DNA of 64,000 nt from Olavius sp. associated proteobacterium Delta 1 (GCA_902749685.1 CACVKW010000771.1:122689-186688), one strand, 5' to 3'; numbered from the stretch's first letter, positions 7,767 through 18,169 are shown. A program made the numbers and translations. Notes: a model not told the origin generated them from the letters alone.

Positions 7767-9257
7767 ATGAACCAACAACAAAGAAAATCTGAGATTTTCA
7801 ATGTGGTCTGGCGGGCCTGCGATACTTTCCGCGGCGTAATAGATCCTGCCATGTATAAAGATTATATCCTGACTATGCTGTTCGTGAAATATCTCAATGA
7901 TATTCGAAATTACAAACTGGCCGAATCCGATAAAAAATACGACGGGGACAGGTTGCGAGTCGAGCGGGCCATGGCGCGCGCGCGCTTTATTGTCGATGAA
8001 GAAGCATCCTTTGATTATCTATATGCACACAGAAATGACAGCGATATCGGGCAAACGATCAATACGGTTCTTGAAATTATTGAAGATGCCAACAAGGCCA
8101 AGCTGCACAACGTGTTTCGTAACATCGATTTCAACAGCGAAGCAAACCTGGGACAGACGCGCCAGCGCAACAACCGTCTTAAAAATCTGCTGGAAGATTT
8201 TGCGGCATTGGATTTGAAGCCTGACAATAATGGCGATATGGACATTATCGGTGATGTCTATGAATATCTGATCGAAAAATTTGCTGCCAGTGCCGGCAAA
8301 AAGGCCGGAGAATTTTATACCCCTGCGGAGGTCTCCGAAACCCTGGCCCGGTTGGTGGCACCGAAAAAGGGAGATCGCATATGCGATCCAGCCTGTGGCT
8401 CCGGCTCGCTTCTAATCCGGGCCGGCAAGCAGGTTGGCTCAGATGATTATGCCCTGTACGGCCAGGAAATGAACGGCAGCACCTGGGCTCTTTGTAAAAT
8501 GAACATGTTTTTGCACGAGGTGGACTCCGCTCATATTGAATGGGAAGACACCATCAGACACCCGCAGTTTATCGAAGACGACGCATTGATGAAGTTCGAT
8601 ATCGTGATAGCCAACCCTCCCTTTTCACTTGATAAATGGGGGCAGGAAATGGCGGCTGAAGATCGCTATGCCCGTTTCCAGCGCGGCATCCCACCAAAGA
8701 GCAAAGGCGACTGGGCCTTTATCAGCCACATGCTGGCCACGGCAGTTGAGGGATCCGGTCGCGTCGGGGTAGTCGTTCCCCACGGGGTGCTTTTTCGAGG
8801 CGGCCAGGAGGGCAAAATTCGCGAAGCAATGATCCGGGAGAATCTTTTGGACGCCGTCATCGGTATTCCTGCCAATTTGTTTTATGGTACCGGAATCCCG
8901 GCGGCCCTGATGATATTCGACAAATCCCGCAAGCCCGGCAAAGAGATACTTTTCATCGATGCCAGCCGCGAATTCGAGCAGGGCACCAATCAGAACAAGC
9001 TGCGGCCGCAGGATACCGATATGATCGTAACGACTTATCGCAAAAGGCAGGAAGTAGAAAAGTACGCTTACCCTGCTTCTTTTAAAGAAATAGAGGAAAA
9101 TGAATTCAATCTGAATATCCCGCGTCATGTGGACACCTTCGAGGCGGAGCCGGAAATCGATATTGCCGCAACTCAAAAAGAAATCGAACAAATTGAAGCT
9201 GAGCTGGTGGAGACCCAGGCGAAGATGGACCACTACCTGAAGGAGCTGGGATTATGA
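7767..9257 (+). CDS. hsdM: Type I restriction-modification DNA methyltransferase (HsdM)
   Basis: 496 aa from ATG 7767, chosen because AGAGG (7753-7757) is nine bases upstream; an in-frame ATG at 7758 touches that site. N-terminal HsdM helical domain, then the AdoMet-binding motif I DPACGSGSLL and the catalytic N6-adenine motif IV NPPF (IANPPFSLDKWG), with EFYTPAEVSETLARL before them. It methylates adenine at the site chosen by HsdS and is part of the M2S and R2M2S complexes. It appears intact. The last four bases overlap rhuM (ATGA), so translation is coupled. Confidence 0.93.
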   Translation: MNQQQRKSEIFNVVWRACDTFRGVIDPAMYKDYILTMLFVKYLNDIRNYKLAESDKKYDGDRLRVERAMARARFIVDEEASFDYLYAHRNDSDIGQTINTVLEIIEDANKAKLHNVFRNIDFNSEANLGQTRQRNNRLKNLLEDFAALDLKPDNNGDMDIIGDVYEYLIEKFAASAGKKAGEFYTPAEVSETLARLVAPKKGDRICDPACGSGSLLIRAGKQVGSDDYALYGQEMNGSTWALCKMNMFLHEVDSAHIEWEDTIRHPQFIEDDALMKFDIVIANPPFSLDKWGQEMAAEDRYARFQRGIPPKSKGDWAFISHMLATAVEGSGRVGVVVPHGVLFRGGQEGKIREAMIRENLLDAVIGIPANLFYGTGIPAALMIFDKSRKPGKEILFIDASREFEQGTNQNKLRPQDTDMIVTTYRKRQEVEKYAYPASFKEIEENEFNLNIPRHVDTFEAEPEIDIAATQKEIEQIEAELVETQAKMDHYLKELGL

Positions 9258-10321
9258 CCGAAAATGGGCAACTATCTGTTGAAGAACCTAAAAGTGAATT
9301 GCTGGTTTATCGCAGCGAAGATGGACAAATAAAGCTGGAGGTCCGCCTCGAAAAAGAAACAGTATGGCTTACCCAAAAGATGATGGCTGAGCTTTTTCAG
9401 GTCGGCGTAAACACAATTAATTACCACATTAAAGAAATATGTGAATCCGGAGAGTTGGACCGGGAGGCAACTATTCGAAAATTTCGAATAATTCGAATGG
9501 AAGGTCTTAGACAAGTAGCCAGACAGGTCGATTTTTACAACCTCGATATGATCATCTCTGTCGGATACCGGGTTAAAAGCCTCATTGCCACCCGCTTCCG
9601 CATTTGGGCCACCGAAAGGTTGAAAGAGTACATCGTCAAGGGTTTTACGATGGACGATGAACGGTTGAAAAATCCGCCGGTTGCCGGATCTTTCGCACCG
9701 GATTATTTCGACGAGATGCTGGAGCGCATCCGTGATATCCGGGCAAGCGAACGCCGGATGTATTTACGCGTTCGAGAAATTTTTGCCATGGCCGCGGATT
9801 ATGAACCATCGCTTCCCGAGGTCACAAGGTTCTTTGGCATTATCCAGAACAAACTGCACTATGTAGCCACCGGCATGACTGCGGTGGAACTGATTTCCAG
9901 CCGGGCCGACTATATGCAGTCCAATATGGGATAGACCTCCTGGAGAGGTGATGAAGTCCGGATGACCAATGTGACTATTGCCAAGAATTATTTAAAAGAA
10001 CATGAAATTGACGAGTTGAACCGCACCGTGGTCATGTGGCTGGACTACGCCGAAGATCAAGCCAGGCGGCGGAAGTGGATATTCATGAAAGACTGGGAGC
10101 GGAAGCTGAATGATTTTTTGCGTTTTAACGAGCGACAGGTTCTTCCCCATGCCGGCAGTGTGAGCAAGCAGAGCGCCGAAGATCATGCCAGAGCTGAATA
10201 TGAGAAATTCTCTTCTCGCAGAAGGCAATACAAGGAAGCCATAGGAGAGGAGGAAAACATAAAACAGCTTGAGAAAGCCGCGAAACTTTTACCAGAAAAA
10301 AGAAAAGAGCGGAAGAAATGA
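9254..10321 (+). pseudogene. rhuM: RhuM-family protein gene interrupted by an in-frame TAG
   Basis: The reading frame would give 355 aa, the usual RhuM length, but codon 227 (9932-9934) is TAG. Upstream: winged-helix-like LTQKMMAELFQVGVNTIN, then ATIRKFRI and VDFYNLDMIISVGYRV, all RhuM hallmarks, ending NMG. Directly after the TAG the same frame continues TSWRGDEV and then VTIAKNYLKEHEIDELNR, the RhuM C-terminal domain. Relatives read NMGLTSW here, so a TTG to TAG change is the simplest explanation. If translated separately, an ATG at 9962 could restart a 119-aa product. RhuM is a frequent companion of type I systems; its role is unknown. Its end overlaps hsdS by ATGA. Confidence 0.85.
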
Positions 10322-11625
10322 GCAAGCGGAACGACAACAGACCGGGGTATAAGAAGACTAAGGTTGGGTGGATACCCAAAGAACGGGGAGTTGGTAGATT
10401 GAAGGATGTATGTGGCAAACCGGTTTCTGGATACAGTCTGAAGGGAGGTAATCGTCCCGCCAAGCAAGGAGAACATGGCGTACTCAAATTGAGTTGTATT
10501 CAAAACGGTCGGTTTGTACCAACGGAAAATAAATTTGTAAAAGGAAATGGAGTTACAAAACTCAGGACTCCAGTGCGCAAGGGTACTCTTTTAGTAAGTA
10601 GATCCAACACCGATGAGCTTGTTGGAGCTGTTTGTTTTGTGGATCGTGATTTTCCATATATCTATCTATCTGATCTCATATGGGAAGTATCGGGTTTTAA
10701 CGATTCCGATCCCAATTTTAGATGGCTTACTTATTTGCTTTGCTCGGACTATTACAGAGCACAAATAGTTGCCAGGGCAAACGGAACAAGTGGGAGTATG
10801 AAAAAAATTACTAAGCCAAGCTTCCTTGGATTGAGCATTCCCTTACCTCTTGTGTCCGAACAAAAAAAAATTGCCGAAATACTTTCCACCTGGGACACTG
10901 CTATCGAACAGACACGCAAGCTCATTGATGCCAAACACCGCCTTAAAAAAGCCCTCATGTAGCAACTGCTTACAGGCAAAAAGAGATTGCCGGGTTTTGG
11001 TGCGCTAGCCAATGAAGATGAACAAGCTCCTGATGGTTGGCAGGGAATAAAATTGGGTCAGGCCTTTGAGCGGGTTCAGAGAACTATATCTCTGAATGTA
11101 GAAGATGTACTAAGTATAACAGCCACTTTTGGTTTTGTTCAGCAAAAAGATAAATTCAGTAGAATAATTGCAGGGCAGAAATTGAAAAGGTACATATTGT
11201 TGAAAAAGGGTGAGTTTGCATACAATAAGGGCAATTCGAAGACATATCCCCAAGGATGTGTCTACATGCTCGAAGATTTTGACAAGGCAGCAGTTCCGAA
11301 TGTGTATTTTTGTTTCCGTCCTCGAAATAATGAAATTTATGGCAACTTTTATAAGTTTTATTTTGAAAATAGCTTCTTAAATCATCAGCTTCAGAAAGTG
11401 ATAAACACAGGTGTTCGAAATGATGGCCTATTAAATCTTCATCCAAATGATTTTTTTAATATTAGAATCAAAGTTCCGTCAATATCTGAACAGAAATGCA
11501 TTACAAGGGTTCTTACCACTGCAACCAACGAAGTCAATAATCTCGAAAAAAAACTCAAAGCCCTGGAAAAACAAAAACGTGGACTGATGCAGAAACTGCT
11601 AACCGGTGAGATACGGGTGAAATGA
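10318..11625 (+). pseudogene. hsdS: Type I specificity subunit HsdS, split by an in-frame TAG between its two halves
   Basis: 435 codons in one frame with a single TAG at 10960-10962. The first half (214 aa) has target-recognition domain 1 and a helical conserved region ending RLKKALM. After the TAG the frame reads QLLTGKKRLPGFG, the standard continuation of LMQQLLTGKKRLPGF, then domain 2 and a second conserved region ending KRGLMQKLLTGEIRVK. So a CAG (Gln) has probably become TAG. Each half is a complete domain-plus-helix unit, so the product may be a functional half-HsdS as in naturally truncated systems such as NgoAV. A TTG at 10987 could restart the second half. The end overlaps the next gene by ATGA. 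Confidence 0.88.
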
Positions 11626-13151
11626 TGAAACTTCCTATTAATATAGAAAAATTATTGGCCTCCCGGTCGGTGGAGTGGGAACGGCTGGAGTTCAAGGCCG
11701 GTTGGAATCCGAAAGCTGTATTGCATGCCATGTGTGCCTTTGCCAATGATTTTCACAATTTAGGCGGTGGATACATCATAATCGGTGTGGGTGAGGAGAA
11801 TGGCCGACCGGTTTTACCGCCGACAGGACTGCCGGTCAAGCAACTGGATTCCATTCAAAAGGAAATTATAGAACTTGGTTATCGGATAGTCCCCTACTAT
11901 CATCCCATAATCGCCCCTTTTGAAATCAGTGGGAAACATATTCTCGTGCTCTGGGCTGCAGGCGGCCAGACGAGACCCTACAAGGCACCGGTGTCTCTGG
12001 CAAAAGGTAAAAAAGAATTTGCATATTACATCCGAAAGGGGCCCGATACGGCTCGGGCCGGGCACCGGGATGAAATTGAATTGATGTCTCCGGCCGCAAA
12101 CATTCCCTTTGACGACCGCATGAACCAGAGCACCGATTTAAATGAATTGGATTTGGGATTAATACGTGCCTACCTGAAGCAGATCAATAGCGAACTTTTC
12201 CGGGATTCTGCCGGTGCGGATTTTGATCTGCTTTGCAGGCAAATGAATATTGTTGATGGACCGGGTGAATCTACTCGGCCTAAAAATGTCGGCCTACTGT
12301 TTTTTAATGACGAACCCTCTCATTTCTTTCCTCAGACTCAAATTGATATTGTTCATTTTCCCGAGGGACCTGGTGCAAATTCATTCACAGAAAAGACATT
12401 TCAAGGCCCGCTTCATATCATGTTGCAGGATGCTCTTTCACATATTCATTCCATTGTAATCGAGGAAAAGGTTCAAAAACATTCCGACCGGCCCGAAGCG
12501 GACCGATTTTTCAATTATCCCTTTCCCGCCATAGAGGAGGCCTTATGCAATGCGGTGTACCACCGATCCTATGAAATCCGGGAACCCGTTGAAGTGCGCA
12601 TTTTACCAGATTCCCTGACAATCTGCAGCTTTCCCGGGCCGGACCGTTCAATCCGCGATCAAGATATGCGAAAATTTCGTTTTCTTTCACGCCGCTATCG
12701 CAACCGCCGGGTTGGCGAGTTTTTAAAGGAACTCGAAATGACTGAGGGCCGCGGAACGGGCATTCCGAAAATATTACGTGAGATCAGAAAAAATGGGTCT
12801 CCTGAGCCTATTTTCCATACAGACAGCGATCGTTCTTTCTTCCTCGTCGAGTTTCCAGTACATCCGGTCTTTGCAGAAGCATTGAAAAAAAAGGAAGTCA
12901 CCCCGGAAGTCACCCCGGAAGTCAAACGGCTTCTAAGTGTTATCATTGATGCTCATTCCCGCGCTGAACTACAGGAAAAGCTTAACCTGAAAGATGCAGA
13001 GCATTTCCGCAAAACTTACTTATTGCCGGCTATGAAAACCGGATATGTGGAAATGACGCGACCGGACAAACCGAAAAGCAGGCTTCAGAAATATCGGCTC
13101 ACCAAAACAGGGCAGCCAGTGCTGAAGGGACTTACAAAAGCAAGGAAATGA
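11622..13151 (+). CDS. AlbA_2 (Schlafen-like) ATP-binding/winged-helix protein
   Basis: 509 aa. The N-terminal AlbA_2 domain has EFKAGWNPKAVLHAMCAFAN and GGGYIIIGVGE. The middle has the GHKL-like segment AIEEALCNAVYHRSYE and the EGRGTGIPKIL motif typical of COG2865 proteins. A linker of VTPEVTPEV repeats (12895-12925) leads to a C-terminal winged-helix domain ending PDKPKSRLQKYRLTKTG. Such proteins commonly sit between hsdS and hsdR and are presumed regulators or accessory factors; the activity is not established. It appears intact. Tails of two relatives survive near 5.5 and 23.5 kb. Confidence 0.82.
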   Translation: MMKLPINIEKLLASRSVEWERLEFKAGWNPKAVLHAMCAFANDFHNLGGGYIIIGVGEENGRPVLPPTGLPVKQLDSIQKEIIELGYRIVPYYHPIIAPFEISGKHILVLWAAGGQTRPYKAPVSLAKGKKEFAYYIRKGPDTARAGHRDEIELMSPAANIPFDDRMNQSTDLNELDLGLIRAYLKQINSELFRDSAGADFDLLCRQMNIVDGPGESTRPKNVGLLFFNDEPSHFFPQTQIDIVHFPEGPGANSFTEKTFQGPLHIMLQDALSHIHSIVIEEKVQKHSDRPEADRFFNYPFPAIEEALCNAVYHRSYEIREPVEVRILPDSLTICSFPGPDRSIRDQDMRKFRFLSRRYRNRRVGEFLKELEMTEGRGTGIPKILREIRKNGSPEPIFHTDSDRSFFLVEFPVHPVFAEALKKKEVTPEVTPEVKRLLSVIIDAHSRAELQEKLNLKDAEHFRKTYLLPAMKTGYVEMTRPDKPKSRLQKYRLTKTGQPVLKGLTKARK

Positions 13152-13210
13152 CCGTCTTTTTTCTATTATTTATTTTTCGTCTATTTCGTGGTTCAAAATA
13201 GGAGTATTCC

Positions 13211-16200
13211 ATGGAAAACCAAACCCCATTCGGTGCACCCGAGTATGAACTGCCCAGCTACCTGGAAAAGGTCCAGTCTCAGCTGCCGGCATTGCACCTG
13301 TTGATGCAGATGGGCTGGCAGTACCTGATCCCGGAGGAAACCGTAAAACTGCGCAACGGACGGTTGGGCGCCGTTGTTTTGGAGCCGATCCTGATCGATC
13401 ATATCCGTACACATTGCCGCTACCAGTTTAAAGGGGATGTCCACCCCTTTACCGAAAATGCTATCCAGAATGCGGTGCAAACGATAAAAAATTTCCGGGC
13501 GACCGGTGCGCTGCACGAAAACGAGCAAATATATGATCTACTCTGCCTGGGAACCAGTGTGCCCCAGACCGTCGAAGGCGATACCAAAAGCTTTACCATC
13601 GACTATATCGATTGGAAAAATCCGGCAAACAACTCCTATTATTGCACGGCGGAGTTCAAGGTCGAGCGGGTCGGCTATGACAAGCACTACATCCCGGATA
13701 TTGTCCTGTTTGTAAACGGCATTCCGCTGGTTGTGATTGAATGTAAACGTTCTGCCTATACACAGGTTAAAAAGAAGCCAATCGATCTTGCTATTGACCG
13801 GTTAGCTGATTATCAGGTCCGAGACGGTATTCCACAGCTATTTTTATACAGCCAGCTCTTGCTGGCGCTGGCGCGGGATAAAGCCTGCTATGGAACCACC
13901 GCCACACGGCGACAGTTCTGGGCCGCATGGCAGGAAGACCGTCTTGATGCGGTGACCCGCAGCCTGTCGGAAATGCCTTTAAGCCATACGGATACGGATC
14001 GGTTGTTGTCAGGACCATTTGCAGACGTGAAGAGCGAATACCGCAAGATCCTCGATCAGGGGCGTGAAATTTACGAACAGGACCGGGCCCTTTATGCCCT
14101 GTGTCGTCCCGAGCGCCTACTGGAATTGTCTTATAAATTTATTCTGTTTGACAACGGCACTAAAAAGATTGCCCGCTATCAGCAGTATTTTACAGTTCAT
14201 TCAATCATTAAACGTGTCCTGAGTGAACATTCGGCCGGGTCCCGGCCCGGCGGTGTAGTCTGGCACACCCAGGGCAGCGGCAAGTCTTTAACCATGGTAA
14301 TGCTGGCCAAATCCCTGGCTCTGCATCCGGATATTACCAACCCCAAGGTCATTCTGGTAACCGACCGGATCGATCTGGACGATCAGATCTGCGGTACCTT
14401 TCGGGCTTGCAGCCTGGAACCGGAACAGGCCAATACCGGCAAGCATCTGGTTGAGTTATTGAAGGATCAGCGAATCCAAATCATCACAACCCTCATTCAC
14501 AAATTTGCCGTGGCCACATCAAACAAAAAACTGCAGGCTGATCGCAACACCTTCGTTCTCGTGGATGAGGGGCATCGCAGTCAATACAGCGAGCAGCACG
14601 CCCGTATGCGTCTGGCCCTGAAGGGCGCCTGTTTCATTGCCTTTACCGGTACGCCCCTGGCCAAATCGGCTAAAAAGAATACTTTTGCCCAGTTCGGCGA
14701 TCTTTTTCAGCCGGCCTATACCATTGTGCGGGCAGTAAAAGACGGAGCCGTGGTGCCGCTGTTGTATGAGGCCCGGCATGTGCCGCAGGAAGTTGATAAA
14801 AATTCTATTGACGGATGGTTCGAAAAAGTTACATCAGCCCTGACCGAGGAGCAGAAGGCCGACCTGAAACGGAAGTTTTCCAGCGAGCGCCAGCTCAACA
14901 AAGCAATCCAAAAAGTGCGAATGATCGCCTGGGATGTGGGGCTTCATTATAGTATGTTCTATCAGGATACAGGTCTAAAGGGCCAACTGGTAACGCCGGA
15001 TAAAAATACGGCCATTGCCTATAAGCGCATCATGGATGAATACAATCTGGTTTCCACCGAAGTGTTGATATCCGGCCCTTCCCAGTGGGAGGGCGAAAGA
15101 GCCGGTACCGGGCCGTCACAGACGGAGAAAGATTTCTGGCAGTCGATGATGGATCGCTATGGGTCCGAGCAGAAATACAACAGGCAGTTGATCAATGCCT
15201 TCAAACACGGAGAAATCCCGGAGATCATTATCGTAGTCGATAAGCTTCTGACCGGTTTCGATGCACCGTGCAACACTGTTTTGTATCTGGCACGCAAACT
15301 AAAAGAACATACTTTGCTGCAGGCCATCGCCCGCGTGAATCGTCTGCACGAGGGCAAGGAAAACGGCCTGATATTAGATTACAGCGGCGTGATTGAGAGT
15401 CTGGATGAAGCCATTGATTTCTACAGGCAACTGGCGGATTATGACCGTATCGATCTTGAGGAAACTGTAACCTATATTGCAGATCAAGCCGTAAAGCTGC
15501 CCCAGATGCATTCTAATTTATGGGAGCTTTTCACTCAATTGAAGGGATCCAAAGATCCCGAAGCCTATGAGATCCATTTGCGAGATGCCGATCTGCGAAA
15601 CCGGTTTTATGAACGATTCAGCATCTTTGCGCGTACGCTGGCACTGGCGTTGTCCTCGAGTAATTTTTTGGAAGCAACCAAACGGGAAACAATTGGAAGG
15701 TACAAAAAAGATCTCAAATTTTTCCAGAATCTCAGGGCGGCGGTTACACTCCGGTACCAGGAAGTTGTCGATTTTGCTGAATATGAACCGAGAATCAAAA
15801 AGTTGATCGATACGCATGTGGGCGTCGGTGAGATAGAACAGCTTTGTGAACCTATCAACCTGCTAAATGAAGGTGACCGCCTGCGGATTATCGCAGAAAA
15901 TGGTAAGAGCCCGGGCGCCAAAGCCGATATGATCGCTTCGGCGACCCGCAACACCATTGAACAGGAGATGGACAAAGATCCAACCTTCTATAAAAAGTTT
16001 TCCAGGCTCCTTGAAGAAGTGATCGAGGCCTATCATCGGGGCCGGCTGAACGCTCTTGAGACGCTGGGTCAAATCAAGGAGATCTCTACCAAAGTTGTCA
16101 CCCACACCGATGACGATATCCCGGACGGACTTGTGGGAAATGATATGGCCAGGCGCTACTTCGGGCAGGTTCGCGAACGGATTTCAACCTACGGAACATA

Positions 16201-16426
16201 TAATGAAAACACCGGGGCAGAGATTGCCATTGAAATTGTTGACCGCATCGCCAAGCACAAGATCCGTGACTGGCGGACCAATCCGGATGCCATCAACAAA
16301 ATGCGGGGTGAAATAGACGATATCCTGTTCGACATCGAGAAAAAGCGCGGTCTGGACCTGTCACTGGATGACCACGACGCCATTATCGAGCGCTGTATAG
16401 AGGTGTCCATCGCGAATGGGGATTGA
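13211..16426 (+). CDS. hsdR: Type I restriction endonuclease subunit R (HsdR)
   Basis: 1071 aa, normal length. N-terminal PD-(D/E)XK nuclease: PDIVLFVNGIPLVVIECKR near residue 155-175. Superfamily 2 translocase: Walker A TQGSGKSLTMVML near 350, LVDEGHRSQ as the DEAD-box equivalent, AFTGTPLAKS as motif III, and LLTGFDAPCNTV and QAIARVNR as motifs V and VI. A C-terminal helical domain binds the M2S core. With HsdM and HsdS it translocates and cuts unmethylated DNA. AGGAG at 13200-13204 precedes the ATG. No disruption was seen, so a restriction-competent R subunit is kept even though hsdS is interrupted. Confidence 0.95.
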   Translation: MENQTPFGAPEYELPSYLEKVQSQLPALHLLMQMGWQYLIPEETVKLRNGRLGAVVLEPILIDHIRTHCRYQFKGDVHPFTENAIQNAVQTIKNFRATGALHENEQIYDLLCLGTSVPQTVEGDTKSFTIDYIDWKNPANNSYYCTAEFKVERVGYDKHYIPDIVLFVNGIPLVVIECKRSAYTQVKKKPIDLAIDRLADYQVRDGIPQLFLYSQLLLALARDKACYGTTATRRQFWAAWQEDRLDAVTRSLSEMPLSHTDTDRLLSGPFADVKSEYRKILDQGREIYEQDRALYALCRPERLLELSYKFILFDNGTKKIARYQQYFTVHSIIKRVLSEHSAGSRPGGVVWHTQGSGKSLTMVMLAKSLALHPDITNPKVILVTDRIDLDDQICGTFRACSLEPEQANTGKHLVELLKDQRIQIITTLIHKFAVATSNKKLQADRNTFVLVDEGHRSQYSEQHARMRLALKGACFIAFTGTPLAKSAKKNTFAQFGDLFQPAYTIVRAVKDGAVVPLLYEARHVPQEVDKNSIDGWFEKVTSALTEEQKADLKRKFSSERQLNKAIQKVRMIAWDVGLHYSMFYQDTGLKGQLVTPDKNTAIAYKRIMDEYNLVSTEVLISGPSQWEGERAGTGPSQTEKDFWQSMMDRYGSEQKYNRQLINAFKHGEIPEIIIVVDKLLTGFDAPCNTVLYLARKLKEHTLLQAIARVNRLHEGKENGLILDYSGVIESLDEAIDFYRQLADYDRIDLEETVTYIADQAVKLPQMHSNLWELFTQLKGSKDPEAYEIHLRDADLRNRFYERFSIFARTLALALSSSNFLEATKRETIGRYKKDLKFFQNLRAAVTLRYQEVVDFAEYEPRIKKLIDTHVGVGEIEQLCEPINLLNEGDRLRIIAENGKSPGAKADMIASATRNTIEQEMDKDPTFYKKFSRLLEEVIEAYHRGRLNALETLGQIKEISTKVVTHTDDDIPDGLVGNDMARRYFGQVRERISTYGTYNENTGAEIAIEIVDRIAKHKIRDWRTNPDAINKMRGEIDDILFDIEKKRGLDLSLDDHDAIIERCIEVSIANGD

Positions 16427-16433
16427 TAAATCA

Positions 16434-16943
16434 ATGAAGGCAATTGTGTTCGGTACCCGCAAGATTGACTACAACCTTCATCGCCAGAATCGCAAACGAA
16501 TGCGTATCGTTATTGCGCCGGAACTGACAGTTGATGTTTTTGCACCCGCCACCGCCAACGAAGACCAGATTGAGGCCGCTGTGATGAAAAAAGCGGCCTG
16601 GATTGTTGGTAAACTCGATGTTCTTGAAAGGTATCACCCGCTGCCGGCACCGAAAAGTTACATGGAAAAATGTTATGCTATTGCTTCACGACACGGCATT
16701 TCAGAACCTGTTTTAATGATCCGTACCATGAGGAGGCGCTGGGGAAGCTGCAGCCCAAAAGGACGTATCACACTCAATTTAAACCTGGTAAGGGCACCCG
16801 TCCACTGTATCGAATATGTCATCATGCATGAGCTTTGCCACATGAAATACCATAATCATTCCAGGGCGTTTTATTCCCTTTTAACACGTTGCCAACCGGA
16901 TTGGCGCCATCGTAAGGAAATATTGGATAAAGTAATTATATGA
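16434..16943 (+). CDS. YgjP-like (M48/DUF45) metallopeptidase, internally shortened
   Basis: 169 aa from ATG 16434; an in-frame upstream start overlaps hsdR by 11 bp. The zinc site HELCH (VIMHELCHMKYHNHSRAFY) and the preceding RRWGSCSPKGRITLN are typical of YgjP/SprT-like proteins that often follow hsdR. Full-length relatives have about 60 more residues, including a YVSGETH...YLGRQYRL segment, between the N-terminal domain and the RWGSC region. Here the sequence jumps from APKSY straight to MEKC. I read this as an in-frame internal deletion; activity is doubtful though the metal site remains. Confidence 0.75.
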   Translation: MKAIVFGTRKIDYNLHRQNRKRMRIVIAPELTVDVFAPATANEDQIEAAVMKKAAWIVGKLDVLERYHPLPAPKSYMEKCYAIASRHGISEPVLMIRTMRRRWGSCSPKGRITLNLNLVRAPVHCIEYVIMHELCHMKYHNHSRAFYSLLTRCQPDWRHRKEILDKVII

Positions 16944-17026
16944 CGTCTCGGAATTTCAACAATTGCTGAAAATATAGTTTTTAATGAAATTTAGCCTGTT
17001 TGCCGGCAAAACGGCCAGTAGCTCTT

Positions 17027-18169
17027 TCATCTCAGTTCTGCCTTTTGCAGCCGATCCAGGAAAGACACTTTGCGGTAGTGGGCTTGACTGAGCGTTACCA
17101 ACTTTTGTTTAAAGGTCTTTTTTTTACCGGTCTTTTGGTAGAGATCCCGCAGATCAACCAATAGCTTTACCGCCTCATCATATTTGGCCGGTTGCTTTGA
17201 AACGATGAGCTCGCCCACTTTCTTCCAAATACTATCTTCACGTCCGGCAAGGCTTGCTAAATATTGTTCTCGGGCAAGCGCTTTTTCTCTTTTTTTCCGC
17301 GCTTGCTCTTTGGCTTTTTGTTCCGCAGCTCGACGTTTTCTTTCTACAGCATATTTTTCTGCCTTTGACAGCAGATCCTCAACACTGCGCAGTTGTTTGT
17401 TCATTTTAGAATTGTCTTTGGTCGAAACTGTCTGTTGAAATCGCTGCATTAATTCCGTCCTGAGATGAGGACGGGGCGCTTCAACCACCTGAAACAGGAT
17501 ATCATTTTTTTCATGTTCCGGAAGATTGCAGATCCATTTTTTTAAAGCCTTGGGATCGATTTGCCGATCCTCGGTTACACTATTTTCAGCCGCAACGGCG
17601 ATTAAGTCGGTCTCGATTCGCATAAAATCGGCAAAGCTTTTCAATGGCGCATTGAGATCAGCCAAATTAGGCGGAACGGGCGGTTCCAGTTCATCATCTT
17701 TCATTTCTTCCATCTGGGCACACAAGAGCCAGGCTAAATAAAGAGAGCGGTAATCGCCATGCAAAATATCCGCTCGCAATGATATCAGAGATGACAGCCA
17801 CCCTTCGCCTTCTTCCCAGTCATAGTCTTCGGTCTGTGAGGTAAACTCGAAAATGACATGATCCCCTTTTTCATGGATACGTGCGCTTTCACCGGGACAA
17901 AATTTTTTGACCAGATCGACATCGACCAAATTCCGCGGCACCTTGAGCATGAACCAGTGGCTTCCCCAATTGGCCACATATAAAAAGGCATCAAAATATT
18001 TTGCCACCAGTTTCAATGGGTCTCCTCCAAAATCTCCCCAGTTGTATTCGTTAACAAAACTGGTGGGGGTGATTTGCGCCCGTGTCGACAGGTCTCTGAG
18101 AACATCCATGTCTTTTTCGATTAACGGCCGATCAACCGCTTGGAATTCATAATATTGGTATTCGCTCAT
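17027..18169 (-). CDS. Conserved hypothetical protein with charged coiled coil
   Basis: 380 aa, starting MSEYQYYEFQAVDRPL and carrying VNEYNWGDFGGDP and DYDWEEGEGWLSSL. I know this as a widespread conserved protein of unknown function, in many genomes next to SWIM zinc-finger genes, which I do not see here. Residues about 250-310 are a Lys/Arg/Glu/Ala-rich coiled coil. Its start overlaps the end of the hsdS fragment by ATGA, so it is now translated behind a truncated gene; this junction probably arose by deletion. No catalytic motif was recognised. Confidence 0.7.
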   Translation of the reverse strand: MSEYQYYEFQAVDRPLIEKDMDVLRDLSTRAQITPTSFVNEYNWGDFGGDPLKLVAKYFDAFLYVANWGSHWFMLKVPRNLVDVDLVKKFCPGESARIHEKGDHVIFEFTSQTEDYDWEEGEGWLSSLISLRADILHGDYRSLYLAWLLCAQMEEMKDDELEPPVPPNLADLNAPLKSFADFMRIETDLIAVAAENSVTEDRQIDPKALKKWICNLPEHEKNDILFQVVEAPRPHLRTELMQRFQQTVSTKDNSKMNKQLRSVEDLLSKAEKYAVERKRRAAEQKAKEQARKKREKALAREQYLASLAGREDSIWKKVGELIVSKQPAKYDEAVKLLVDLRDLYQKTGKKKTFKQKLVTLSQAHYRKVSFLDRLQKAELR

